Below are positions 8,128-16,455 of a stretch of 64,000 nt of DNA, in pieces. The first letter of the stretch is position 1; every line of letters starts with the position of its first letter. Made by a program: the position numbers and the translations under genes. Source of the DNA: Chryseobacterium angstadtii (GTDB lineage Bacteria; Bacteroidota; Bacteroidia; Flavobacteriales; Weeksellaceae). Location: positions 248,001 to 312,000 of the forward strand of contig NZ_LFND01000004.1 of assembly GCF_001045465.1 (NCBI RefSeq). The letters run 5' to 3'. The notes below the pieces were generated by a model that was given only the letters and a program-made list of their open reading frames with translations, ran no database searches and had not been told where the DNA came from.

Positions 8128-10341
8128 ATGAGTGAAGTTTTATTAGTCATATTCATTACAGTTATTATTTTTTTAATCTTCAATAATCTTAACGGTAAGA
8201 TCCGAAGATTGGAGAAAGAAATTTCTGATTTACATTCTAAGATCAACAATCCTCAGCAAAATACCGTATCCCAGCAGCAAAACACAATTGCGGAAGAAAC
8301 CGGAATCTCTGCACAAAATCCCAGCATACCAATCCATGAGGAAATCAGGACGGAAGAAATTCCCACACCCCCTCAGAAGGACTGGCTGGGCCCTGTTTTT
8401 GACTTCTTAAAACAGAATATCCTGACCATCATCGGTATTTTCACCCTGGTTCTCGGAATCGGTTATTTTGTAAAATATGCCATAGACAAAAACTGGATAG
8501 GAGAAACTGCGAGAGCCGGAATTGGTCTGGCGGCAGGAGCCGGGATCATGCTGACAGGTCATTTTCTTCGTAAAAACTATGCTGTTTTCTCCTCTATTAT
8601 TACGGGGGGCGGAATTGCTGTTTTATATTTTACCACTACGATTGCGTTCCGGGAATATCATCTGTTTACTCAGAATACGGCTTTTATTATTACCATTCTG
8701 ATCACTTTCGCTTCTATTGTTCTTGCGTATTATTATAAAAGTGAAGTCTTGATTATTTTTGCGCTGCTGGGTGGTTTTTCGGCACCGCTTATGGTCAGTA
8801 CAGGACAGAGTAATTATCTTTTTCTTTTTATTTATCTCACCCTTCTGAATATCGGTATGCTTGCAGCCTCCATTCTTAAACACTGGAAAAGTGTGGGATG
8901 GACTGCTTATTTTTTTACAAGTCTCTATCTTTTCAGCTGGACTTCTGAAAAGGCTGAGTTGCTTTGTATTGCGTTTTACATCATCAGCTATATTATTTTT
9001 TACATTTTTGCCCTTCAGGATTATATCAAAAAGAATGTTCTTTCCTCCTGGGATACTTTAATGTTGGTCCTCATTAATTTTTCCAGCATTATTGGTGTGG
9101 TGTATATATTTAATACTTTAAAATATGAGCCGGTTATCATCTTCCCTCTTCTTTTTGCGGTACCGAATGGCTTACTTGCTGTTAAAGAATATGGTAAGAG
9201 AAGTTTCGGGTTCAGCTATTCTATCTTCATAGCACTTACCATCAGCCTTATTACATTGGCAACAGCTTTTCAGTTTAAGGCTCATCTTATCACAAGTGTA
9301 TGGGCTATCGAAGCTTCACTCCTATTATATATATGGAAGAAAAGCGGACACAAAATTTTCAAGACCTGCTTTTATATTCTGTTTCCTTTGGTCATCATTT
9401 CCCAAATTATGACCTGGACTGAATATTTCAAAGAAAGACAAATGGCCGTTGTATTTAATCCTGTATTTTTAACCAGTCTTGTGACTATCGCTACTACTAT
9501 TGTGAATCTTTTTCTTCTGAAAAAGATCAACGAAACCCGAAAAGAGAAGGATACTTTCTTTGAAAATGTCTTTGCAATAGTAAGCTATGGTGTTATTTAT
9601 ATTGCCCTGCTTCTGGAAATCGTTTATCATATTTCAGATATGCCGTGGGCAGCTATGTTGAGTATAGGTCTTTTATTTAGTATCTATTATATTTTTGTGC
9701 TCATGCTGCTAAGGAAGAAACTGGATATTGACAGTAGTGTTCAAACGGGACTTATTTATCTGTTTCTACTGCTGATTGTGTTTAATTCATCTTTTTCATC
9801 TTCAGAAGTTGTTAACGCCGTTTTACAGAAAAAGCTTTCCTTCAGTTTTTACTGGGTGCATCTTCTTCAGTGGATTCCCTTTATTTATATTCTCCGAAAT
9901 ACAGCCTTTATACCTGATTTTTACAAAACAGAACTGTCTTACTGGATTATTTCAACTACCCTTGTCGTAGCTGTCAGCTGCGGATTTTACCATACGTATA
10001 CAATAGCTTCCGTGGAGGACATTTCAAATATCAACAGGACAAAGGAACATTTTAATATTCTTTATCTTCCTATTATATGGGCTATTCTGGCAAGTCTCTT
10101 TATTTATATCAGCTTAAAAAAGAATATTCCGGAATACAGCAGAATTGGTTTTGCACTCCTGGGAATTATGGTTCTCAAACTCTACTGCTATGATGTATGG
10201 CAGATGGATAATATTTCAAGGATCACAGCATTTATAATATTGGGAGTCATTTTACTGCTGAGCTCATTTACTTTCCAGAGGCTGAAGAATATCATTAAGA
10301 ATATGGTAGACAAGAAGGAGGAAGAAGGAGGAAGAAAATGA
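8128..10341 (+). CDS. DUF2339 polytopic membrane protein
   Basis: A 737-residue inner-membrane protein. After a short N-terminal membrane segment (EVLLVIFITVIIFLIF) comes a charged, probably coiled segment with a Gln/Pro-rich linker (about 25-85). A long series of about twenty hydrophobic helices follows to the C-terminus, which ends in a lysine/glutamate tail. The GIFTLVLGIGYFVKYAIDKNW and GARAGIG-like segments, followed by HFLRKNYAVFSSIITGGGIA, are typical of the DUF2339 family. The function of the family is not established. I begin at ATG 8128 (MSEVLL), because the upstream TTG at 8110 is inside the promoter box. Confidence 0.82.
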   Translation: MSEVLLVIFITVIIFLIFNNLNGKIRRLEKEISDLHSKINNPQQNTVSQQQNTIAEETGISAQNPSIPIHEEIRTEEIPTPPQKDWLGPVFDFLKQNILTIIGIFTLVLGIGYFVKYAIDKNWIGETARAGIGLAAGAGIMLTGHFLRKNYAVFSSIITGGGIAVLYFTTTIAFREYHLFTQNTAFIITILITFASIVLAYYYKSEVLIIFALLGGFSAPLMVSTGQSNYLFLFIYLTLLNIGMLAASILKHWKSVGWTAYFFTSLYLFSWTSEKAELLCIAFYIISYIIFYIFALQDYIKKNVLSSWDTLMLVLINFSSIIGVVYIFNTLKYEPVIIFPLLFAVPNGLLAVKEYGKRSFGFSYSIFIALTISLITLATAFQFKAHLITSVWAIEASLLLYIWKKSGHKIFKTCFYILFPLVIISQIMTWTEYFKERQMAVVFNPVFLTSLVTIATTIVNLFLLKKINETRKEKDTFFENVFAIVSYGVIYIALLLEIVYHISDMPWAAMLSIGLLFSIYYIFVLMLLRKKLDIDSSVQTGLIYLFLLLIVFNSSFSSSEVVNAVLQKKLSFSFYWVHLLQWIPFIYILRNTAFIPDFYKTELSYWIISTTLVVAVSCGFYHTYTIASVEDISNINRTKEHFNILYLPIIWAILASLFIYISLKKNIPEYSRIGFALLGIMVLKLYCYDVWQMDNISRITAFIILGVILLLSSFTFQRLKNIIKNMVDKKEEEGGRK

Positions 10342-10554
10342 AAGTAAAACCTGATAATAATTTTCATCATCAATAGCGTAGCTGCAGCACAAAAACTAGT
10401 GTAAAAAAGATGATTATATATCGTTTTTTAAAATTAAAAATATGCAACAAAAGTTTTTATTTCTAAGTATTATTTAAAATATCGTAAAATTTAATCCACA
10501 TTTTATAAAAAATAATTATATTTATCCAGTTTTTAACAGTTACATATTCTGGTT
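10342..10554. other. Spacer before the small secreted protein
   Basis: 213 AT-rich bases without a coding frame or clear hairpin. The promoter of the gene at 10555 must lie here, but I see only weak matches to the -7 box. Confidence 0.4.
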
Positions 10555-10995
10555 ATGAAAAAAATACTCTATTCTTTTTTAATCTTATCATCTGCAGCCT
10601 TATCTGCTCAGAAGAGTTCTTCTGTAAAGTTTGCTGTAGCCAATGATGTTGTAGGAACAGTGGGCATGTTCAATGCGAGAAAAGCCATCGTTCAGAGCTC
10701 AAGTGTTTATAAAAGTCCTGCCGGGCTTCCTCAAGGACTAAAAAAATACAGTTTCCTCGCCGATAGAGGCCTTACGGAAGTTAAAATCAAAAACGGACTT
10801 GATGGTCTGGACAGAATTTCTCTTGCACAGCTGAACTCACAATACGGAATTCCTGAAAGCAATCCTGTATTGATTGAAGGATATGAATTCACCGACACCA
10901 GCCTAAAAATTTACGGAGACATTATTGGTGCCACAGAAGTGAAGGATTACAATGGTAAAAAAACTGTATTTCTTACTGTAAACGACATCAAATAA
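10555..10995 (+). CDS. Small secreted protein of unknown function
   Basis: A 146-residue protein with a clear signal peptide (MKKILYSFLILSSAALSA, cut before QKSSS). The mature part of about 128 residues has repeated short strands and a mid-region LDGLDRISLAQLNSQYGIPESNP, then an ESNPVLIEGYEF region and a C-terminal strand pair ending KTVFLTVNDIK. I do not recognise a family or catalytic motif. It is monocistronic, with a terminator immediately after, and probably periplasmic or outer-membrane associated. Similar short proteins are common in this genus but uncharacterised. Confidence 0.65.
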   Translation: MKKILYSFLILSSAALSAQKSSSVKFAVANDVVGTVGMFNARKAIVQSSSVYKSPAGLPQGLKKYSFLADRGLTEVKIKNGLDGLDRISLAQLNSQYGIPESNPVLIEGYEFTDTSLKIYGDIIGATEVKDYNGKKTVFLTVNDIK

Positions 10996-11020
10996 TTGAT
11001 TGACAACTATATTATGATAG

Positions 11021-11046
11021 AAGGATACCACAACGGTATCCTTTTA
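11021..11046 (+). terminator. Terminator of the small secreted protein gene
   Basis: Arms AAGGATACC and GGTATCCTT (11021-11029 and 11035-11043) with a five-base loop and a T-rich tail. Confidence 0.85.
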
Positions 11047-11084
11047 TTATTTTCTGAATATGAAATAAAACGTTCTCTGGCAAC

Positions 11085-11119
11085 TATCCTTGTCAAGGTT
11101 TTGAACCTTAACAAGGATA
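11085..11119 (-). repeat. Palindromic dispersed repeat, copy 1, likely rarA terminator
   Basis: Sixteen-base arms (11085-11100 and 11104-11119) flank a three-base TTG loop, with one mismatch. The core word TTGTCAAGGTT with its complement recurs at 22707-22739. It sits 30 bases past the stop of rarA on the minus strand, so it may stop that transcript, though the T-tract is weak. Confidence 0.6.
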
Positions 11120-11148
11120 AACGAGGGTAAAACTTGGTCTCAGCTTAT

Positions 11149-12426
11149 TTAATATCTGTTACTCCATTTTTTCTTGAGTTCTTCGTAAATCTTCTTTTCA
11201 GTAGCATTACTACCCGGCTGATACAATTTTGCATTTTTGATTTCCTCGGGTAAAAAGTCTTGTTCTACGAAATTCCCTTCATAAGAATGGGCATATTTAT
11301 ATTCCTTACCATAATCGAGATCTTTCATCAGTTTGGTAGGAGCATTTCTGAGATGAAGCGGCACAGGAAGGTTTCCGGTCTGTTTCACCAAAGCCAGCGC
11401 ATCATTGATCGCCATATAAGTTGAATTACTTTTTGGAGAAACCGCAAGATAAACTGCCGTTTCACTCAATATAATTCTGGATTCCGGGTTTCCGATGACA
11501 TTCACTGCCTGGAAGCAGTTGTTGGCAATCACCAGAGCATTCGGATTGGCAAGCCCGATATCTTCTGCCGCAAGAATAAGCATTCTCCTGGCGATAAATT
11601 TAATATCCTCTCCGCCTGCAATCATCCTCGCCAGCCAGTACACAGCACCATTCGGGTCTCCTCCGCGCATCGATTTTATAAATGCGGAAATAATATCATA
11701 ATGCTGTTCGCCGTTTTTATCGTAGAGCGCCATTGTTTCCTGCAAAACTTCCAGAACATCTGCATTGCTGATTTCCTTTTTATCTGAATTTTTATACTGA
11801 TTAAGAACAAGTTCCACAGAATTGATCAACTTTCTGGCATCTCCGCCCGAATACTGGATAAAGGCTTCTTTTTCATTAATTTTAAAAGCGGTTCCTTCAT
11901 CTTTATTATACCTTTCCGAAGCCGTATCAATCAGATCTTCCAGCTTTTCATAGCTCAATGCTTTCAAAATATAAACCTGACTTCTTGATAATAGTGCGGA
12001 TACCACTTCAAAACTTGGATTTTCTGTGGTAGCTCCTATTAAAACAATCCAGCCTTTTTCTACCGCATGCAAAAGTGAGTCCTGCTGAGACTTATTGAAC
12101 CTGTGGATTTCGTCTATGAACAAAATTGGAGATTTTCCGGAAAATAAATTCTGCTTTTTGGCATCTTCAATTACATCACGCACATCTTTCACTCCGGAAG
12201 AAACTGCCGAAAGCTTATAAAACTTCCTCCCGGATTTTTCCGAAATAATTTCTGCCAGAGTGGTTTTTCCTGTTCCCGGAGGCCCCCAAAGGATCAGTGA
12301 ATTCAAAGTATTATTTTCGATCATTTTTCTGATCGTGCCTTTTTCTCCGGTAAGATGTTCCTGCCCAAGAACTTCATCTAAAGTTTTGGGTCTTAATTTT
12401 TCGGCTAAGGGAATATTTTGGCTCAA
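11149..12426 (-). CDS. rarA: Replication-associated recombination protein RarA (MgsA)
   Basis: This 425-residue AAA+ ATPase acts at stalled replication forks. The N-terminal PLAEKLRPKTLDEVLGQEHL is the RarA/WHIP hallmark. Walker A is GPPGTGKTTLAE, Walker B is ILFIDEIHRFNKSQQD, and sensor 1 is VLIGATTENPSFEV. The C-terminal half carries the tetramerisation/MgsA domain with MRGGDPNGAVYWLARMI and RRMLILAAEDIGLANP. Length is normal for the family. It is a single gene, convergent with the small secreted protein and divergent from yidD-lgt. Confidence 0.97.
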   Translation of the reverse strand: MSQNIPLAEKLRPKTLDEVLGQEHLTGEKGTIRKMIENNTLNSLILWGPPGTGKTTLAEIISEKSGRKFYKLSAVSSGVKDVRDVIEDAKKQNLFSGKSPILFIDEIHRFNKSQQDSLLHAVEKGWIVLIGATTENPSFEVVSALLSRSQVYILKALSYEKLEDLIDTASERYNKDEGTAFKINEKEAFIQYSGGDARKLINSVELVLNQYKNSDKKEISNADVLEVLQETMALYDKNGEQHYDIISAFIKSMRGGDPNGAVYWLARMIAGGEDIKFIARRMLILAAEDIGLANPNALVIANNCFQAVNVIGNPESRIILSETAVYLAVSPKSNSTYMAINDALALVKQTGNLPVPLHLRNAPTKLMKDLDYGKEYKYAHSYEGNFVEQDFLPEEIKNAKLYQPGSNATEKKIYEELKKKWSNRY

Positions 12427-12513
12427 GATAATTCGATTTTTATGATAAACGGATCCAGGAACTAAGTCGCTGAAACTTCTAACAAAATTAAACTAATTTT
12501 AAATTTTTTACCC

Positions 12514-12521
12514 TATTTTTG
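12514..12521 (+). promoter_or_regulatory. -7 promoter box of yidD-lgt
   Basis: TATTTTTG is a perfect TAnnTTTG box. With the usual spacing transcription starts at about 12526-12528, only one to three bases before the TTG start codon of yidD, so the mRNA would be essentially leaderless. Confidence 0.65.
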
Positions 12522-12528
12522 CATTGTT

Positions 12529-12780
12529 TTGAAACTTACATTCAATAAAATCATTAGTTTTCCTTTGGTAATTTTGATCAAATTTTACCAATGGTTTATC
12601 TCGCCCCTGCTTCCCAAAAACTGCCGTTACGAACCTACATGCTCCCATTATATGGTGGAAGCTCTGCAGGTACACGGCATTTTCAAAGGATTGTGGCTGG
12701 GAATACGAAGAATTTCAAAATGTCATCCGTGGGGAGGCAGCGGTTACGATCCTGTACCTCCGAAAAAAATAAATCAATAA
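12529..12780 (+). CDS. yidD: Membrane protein insertion efficiency factor YidD
   Basis: An 83-residue protein with the full YidD pattern: an N-terminal amphipathic/membrane stretch ([19 protein letters not shown]), three conserved Cys in [13 protein letters not shown] and SKCHPWG, and the C-terminal [13 protein letters not shown]. It assists YidC/Sec in inserting membrane proteins. The start is a TTG at 12529: no ATG exists before residue 42, and this start gives the normal family length. The TTG lies almost at the predicted transcription start. lgt follows after 21 bases, so both are probably one operon. Confidence 0.93.
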   Translation: MKLTFNKIISFPLVILIKFYQWFISPLLPKNCRYEPTCSHYMVEALQVHGIFKGLWLGIRRISKCHPWGGSGYDPVPPKKINQ

Positions 12781-12801
12781 CAAACTATTAAATCAATAGA
12801 A

Positions 12802-14070
12802 ATGAGTAACCTATTTTTCAGAATTTATCTCGTCTTATTTGCGTTTATCACACAGTTCGCATTGGCTCAGGAATATCCGGGAGGTTTATCTGACGGAACT
12901 CTGAAAGTAAACGGAGCAGATATTCCGGTAAAAATCTATTCTACCACAGAGGTAATTAACCTCAACACTTTTCCGGAGAAAAATACAGATAAAAATGTTC
13001 TGGTCATCTTTAATGAATCCAATTTCGAGCCTGCTTATTTCGATTCCGGTGTCTCGACTTTAGCGAAATACAAGAGCTTACAGTATCAGTTTTTCGATAA
13101 AAACTTCAAACTGATTGACGGCCCGGCTACTCAGGACAATATCACCGATTTTAAATATGCAATCAAGTCAGCCAAACCTATTACGGGGTCTGAAACGGTG
13201 GCTTTGGAAACTCCTTTCAAAATCTGGGATCCATCTAAAGGTATTCAGCTGGGACCTGTTACGCTGCATTTCTATAGTTTAATGTTCGTTTTTGCTTTTG
13301 GTTTTGGGTATATTTTAATGCTTAGAATCTTCAAAATTGATAATGTCAATCAAAAATATCTGGAGCCCCTTTTCACCTGGACGCTTATTGGAACAATCCT
13401 GGGTGCAAGATTAGGCCATGTTATTTTCTATCAGCCGGAATTGTTCAAAGAAGACTTCTGGAGTGTATTTTTACCAATCAGTACAAAAAACGGGTTTAAA
13501 TTCACAGGATTTTCAGGTTTGGCCAGCCACGGTGCAACTATCGCGCTAATTTTCACTACACTATATTATTCCTTTAAAATCATTAAGAAAAATCCATTCT
13601 GGGTATATGACAGAATTGGAATTGTGGTTGCTTTAGGAGGTGCATTTGTAAGAATCGGTAACTTTTTCAATTCTGAAATCGTAGGAAAAGCGGTTGATCC
13701 TAATTCTCCTCTTGCCATTCTTTTCCCACAGCAAAGCAGTGAATACGGCCCTACAGTTCCCCGTTATCCGGGTCAGCTTCTTGAGGCTGCTGGTTATTTT
13801 CTACTGTTCATTTTACTATGGGTATTATACAGAAAAACAAACAAAAAATATCAGCAGGGATGGTTATTTGGACTATTCTTCATTATCCTTTGGGCTGTAA
13901 GATTCTTTGTAGAATTCCTGAAAGAGCCTCAGGGTGATGAGTTCATCCAGATTGGCGGACTGAATACAGGACAGGTACTTTCTATCCCGTTCATGATTGC
14001 AGGAGTGGTTATTATGATTGTTTCTAAAAAGTTTAAAATTACTCAGGCTGAAAACGAAAAGCCGGAATAA
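12802..14070 (+). CDS. lgt: Prolipoprotein diacylglyceryl transferase with secreted N-terminal extension
   Basis: This 422-residue protein is about 140 residues longer than usual Lgt. The C-terminal part (about 150-410) is a full Lgt: GPVTLHFYSLMFVFAFGFG, SGLASHGATIALI with the conserved His, the signature VRIGNFFNSEIVG, YPGQLLEA and WAVRFFVEFLKEP with the essential Arg. It transfers diacylglycerol to the Cys of prolipoproteins in the inner membrane. The extra N-terminal part begins with its own signal-like segment (MSNLFFRIYLVLFAFITQFALA), followed by about 125 soluble residues of unknown fold, probably periplasmic. Second gene of the yidD operon, ended by a strong terminator. Confidence 0.95.
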   Translation: MSNLFFRIYLVLFAFITQFALAQEYPGGLSDGTLKVNGADIPVKIYSTTEVINLNTFPEKNTDKNVLVIFNESNFEPAYFDSGVSTLAKYKSLQYQFFDKNFKLIDGPATQDNITDFKYAIKSAKPITGSETVALETPFKIWDPSKGIQLGPVTLHFYSLMFVFAFGFGYILMLRIFKIDNVNQKYLEPLFTWTLIGTILGARLGHVIFYQPELFKEDFWSVFLPISTKNGFKFTGFSGLASHGATIALIFTTLYYSFKIIKKNPFWVYDRIGIVVALGGAFVRIGNFFNSEIVGKAVDPNSPLAILFPQQSSEYGPTVPRYPGQLLEAAGYFLLFILLWVLYRKTNKKYQQGWLFGLFFIILWAVRFFVEFLKEPQGDEFIQIGGLNTGQVLSIPFMIAGVVIMIVSKKFKITQAENEKPE

Positions 14071-14087
14071 ATAAGAATAAAAAGACA

Positions 14088-14124
14088 AAAGGGCAAATAG
14101 GCAAAACAGCTTATTTGCCCTTTT
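14088..14124 (+). terminator. Terminator of yidD-lgt
   Basis: Twelve-base arms (14088-14099 and 14112-14123) containing GGGCAAATA and its complement, then a T-run. Strong intrinsic terminator. Confidence 0.88.
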
Positions 14125-14149
14125 TCTATTTAACTTGAGTTAGGAATAA

Positions 14150-14255
14150 CAGTTAAGAACAAAGATTCTAGACTTCAGATTTCAGACATCAGATTAAACT
14201 AGCAAAATTATTAAGTTTAAAACTCCCAACCACTCTGACTCTCAAACGCTCAAAC
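14150..14255. repeat. Degenerate low-complexity intergenic repeat
   Basis: The stretch contains phrases such as CAGATTTCAGACATCAGATT and ACTCTCAAACGCTCAAACTC, which are the same words that fill the spacers at 26.4-26.8 kb and 37.2-37.6 kb. It looks like a decayed member of that repeat class. No gene is seen. Confidence 0.5.
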
Positions 14256-14262
14256 TCATATC

Positions 14263-15780
14263 TTACAATTTCATCCCCGTTCTTCTGTTCAGTTCCTCAA
14301 AAACATCTCCAAACGTATTAATCACATCCGTAGCAAGCATGGATTCTTTGGAATATTTTTCCGCAGCCAGATCTGCAGCTCTTCCATGAAGCCAGACTCC
14401 CATTATACAGGCTTCTTCCTCAGAATATCCCTGAGCAAGGAATGACGCCAGAATACCGGTAAGAATATCTCCGCTTCCTCCTTTGGCAAGTCCTGCGTTT
14501 CCGGTGATATTATAGAATACATTCCCTTCCGGTGTAATAATTTGGGTATGATGATCTTTCAGTACAATATAGATATTCAGTTCGGCTGCTTTTTTGTGGG
14601 CTAATTTTAACCTCTCAAAGGAATTTTCCGTGCTTCCGAAGAGGCGTTCAAATTCTTTGGGATGTGGCGTTATAATAGATCTCTGAGGAATCAGGTTCAG
14701 GTTTTGACGATCTTTTGAAATGATATTCAATGCATCAGCGTCTAAAACTACAGGTTTTTTATAACTTTTTAGAAAAGTCAAAAGCCCTTCCGCCGTGTTT
14801 TCGTGGGTTCCCAGTCCCGGCCCAATACCGTACACCGAATCATCTTCTGATTCAAAATTTTCCAGCCATTCTTTCCCTCCTCTGATGAACATGGCTTCGG
14901 GACATGAGGTTTGTAATATCTCATACCCGCACTGCGGAGCCATTACAAAGGTGAGGCCCGCTCCTGTTCTTAATGCAGATTTCGTTGCCAACACCGCTGC
15001 CCCTATTTTCCCGTAGCTTCCTGCGGCTATGGTTACCTTTCCATAGGTTCCTTTATGTGAAAAGTCTTGTCTGGGTTTAAAAATCCCATCAATAACTTTT
15101 TCATCAATGACAAAACTGTTTGTAGCTTCTGTTTTTTCATATCTTTCATCTAAGCCAATATCCAGAATAACCACTTTTCCGGTATACTTTCCTGTTTCAG
15201 GGTGAAGAAAAGTCTTTTTCCAGCATTGAAAGCTCAGTGTGTAATCTGCTTTAAAAACGACATGATCAGTCTCGTGTATATGGTCTGCCGAAAGTCCGGA
15301 GGGAACATCAACTGAAATTTTAATACAGTTTTTCTCATTCAATACCTCAACCAGTTCTTCAAAGATTCCTTCCAAAGGCCGGGAAAGGCCTGTACCGAAC
15401 AAAGCATCAATAACAACTGTCTTGCTGTCGAAGTTATAGTCATCTGCTTCTTTAAATTCTCTGACAGAAATTCCGGAAAGATCCCGGAGTCTTTTTAAGT
15501 TCACTGAAGCATCATCTGAGAACTTTCCTTTGGGATAACGTACAAAGATATCTACATCAAAACCTTTTGTATAAAGGATTCTTGCCATCGCTAATCCATC
15601 TCCGCCGTTATTTCCGTAGCCACAGAAAACGGCAATTTTTTTGTGATTTTTACAGTTTTCTGAAATCCAGCCGGATAAGGCTTCCGAAGCTCTTTCCATA
15701 AGCTGTATGGAGGAAACAGGCTCATTGGATATCGTAAACCTGTCCCAGCCACGAATCTGTTCTGCAGTGAATATTTTCAT
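14263..15780 (-). CDS. nnr: Bifunctional NAD(P)H-hydrate epimerase / ADP-dependent hydrate dehydratase
   Basis: A 505-residue fusion that repairs damaged NADHX/NADPHX. The N-terminal YjeF/NnrE epimerase domain (about 1-215) has VFCGYGNNGGDGLAMARIL and VVIDALFGTGLSRPLEG, and the motif DVPSGLSAD. The C-terminal NnrD dehydratase domain (about 225-500) is a ribokinase-like fold with GSYGKIGAAVLATKSALRTGAG, DADALNII, TPHPKEFERLFG and the catalytic NAGLAKGGSGDILTGI. Start at ATG 15780 (MKIFTAEQIRGWD); the longer frame begins at a TTG eight codons upstream that lacks support. Monocistronic. Confidence 0.96.
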   Translation of the reverse strand: MKIFTAEQIRGWDRFTISNEPVSSIQLMERASEALSGWISENCKNHKKIAVFCGYGNNGGDGLAMARILYTKGFDVDIFVRYPKGKFSDDASVNLKRLRDLSGISVREFKEADDYNFDSKTVVIDALFGTGLSRPLEGIFEELVEVLNEKNCIKISVDVPSGLSADHIHETDHVVFKADYTLSFQCWKKTFLHPETGKYTGKVVILDIGLDERYEKTEATNSFVIDEKVIDGIFKPRQDFSHKGTYGKVTIAAGSYGKIGAAVLATKSALRTGAGLTFVMAPQCGYEILQTSCPEAMFIRGGKEWLENFESEDDSVYGIGPGLGTHENTAEGLLTFLKSYKKPVVLDADALNIISKDRQNLNLIPQRSIITPHPKEFERLFGSTENSFERLKLAHKKAAELNIYIVLKDHHTQIITPEGNVFYNITGNAGLAKGGSGDILTGILASFLAQGYSEEEACIMGVWLHGRAADLAAEKYSKESMLATDVINTFGDVFEELNRRTGMKL

Positions 15781-16022
15781 AAGAAATGTCGAATTTTTAA
15801 CCAAATTACAAAAGTTTTCTTTTACAGCTTATCCTTGTCATAAAAATACACTTCCCATATTATCTCTATAAAATATTTAATTGAAACAACAGGTTCACTG
15901 AAAAACCATATTAAACATAAAATATAATTCAATCTTTACTGAGTAAAAAACACTAAAAAGTAATGTTTTTTACATTTTTAAATTATATTTTTGTGTGTGT
16001 ACTAATTAAAAAAATATAAATT
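15781..16022. other. Divergent promoter region of nnr and mscL
   Basis: 242 bases. It holds a perfect nine-base inverted repeat GTAAAAAAC/GTTTTTTAC (15943-15951 and 15965-15973) and the mscL -7 box TATTTTTG at 15986-15993. The inverted repeat overlaps where the mscL -33 region should be, so it could be an operator, though AT-rich hairpins arise easily by chance. Confidence 0.45.
15986..15993 (+). promoter_or_regulatory. -7 promoter box of mscL
   Basis: TATTTTTG matches TAnnTTTG perfectly; the start of transcription would be near 15999, giving a leader of about 24 bases to the ATG at 16023. Confidence 0.65.
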
Positions 16023-16403
16023 ATGGGATTTATTAAGGAATTTAAAGACTTTGCTTTTAAAGGCAATGTAATTGACTTGGCTGTCGGTGTAATCATCGGT
16101 GGGGCCTTCGGAAAAATTGTTTCCTCATTGGTAGAAGATGTTATTACGCCTCTTTTACTTAACCCGGCTTTGAAAGCTGCAGGTGCTGAAAACATTTCAA
16201 AACTTGCATGGAATGGAGTTACTTACGGTAATTTTCTTTCTGCGTTGATCAGTTTTCTTTGTATCGCTATGGTACTGTTCTGGATTATCAAGGGCGCCAA
16301 CAAGCTCTCTAAAAAAGAGGATCCTGCACCGGCCGGACCTACTGCAGATCAGCAATTACTAACGGAAATCAGAGATCTCCTTAAAAGTAAAAATAACATA
16401 TAA
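16023..16403 (+). CDS. mscL: Large-conductance mechanosensitive channel MscL
   Basis: A 126-residue inner-membrane channel subunit, normal for the family. The N-terminal helix and first membrane segment FKDFAFKGNVIDLAVGVIIGGAFGKIVSSLVEDVITPLL is the classic MscL sequence, including the pore glycine/alanine pattern VGVIIGGAFG. The second membrane segment is FLSALISFLCIAMVLFWIIKGANKL, and the C-terminal cytoplasmic bundle is QQLLTEIRDLLK. The homopentamer opens under membrane tension and releases solutes on hypo-osmotic shock. Monocistronic, with its own promoter and terminator. Confidence 0.98.
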   Translation: MGFIKEFKDFAFKGNVIDLAVGVIIGGAFGKIVSSLVEDVITPLLLNPALKAAGAENISKLAWNGVTYGNFLSALISFLCIAMVLFWIIKGANKLSKKEDPAPAGPTADQQLLTEIRDLLKSKNNI

Positions 16404-16408
16404 AACAG

Positions 16409-16438
16409 AAGCACCTCAAAATAGAGGTGCTTTTTGTT
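16409..16438 (+). terminator. Terminator of mscL
   Basis: Arms AAGCACCTC and GAGGTGCTT (16409-16417 and 16424-16432) with a six-base loop and a T-rich tail. It may also act for serA on the other strand. Confidence 0.9.
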
Positions 16439-16455
16439 TTTATTGGGTTCAGCTG

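Noticed and set aside
12591..12791. Overlapping frame in yidD
   Set aside because: Wrong frame of a well-recognised YidD gene.
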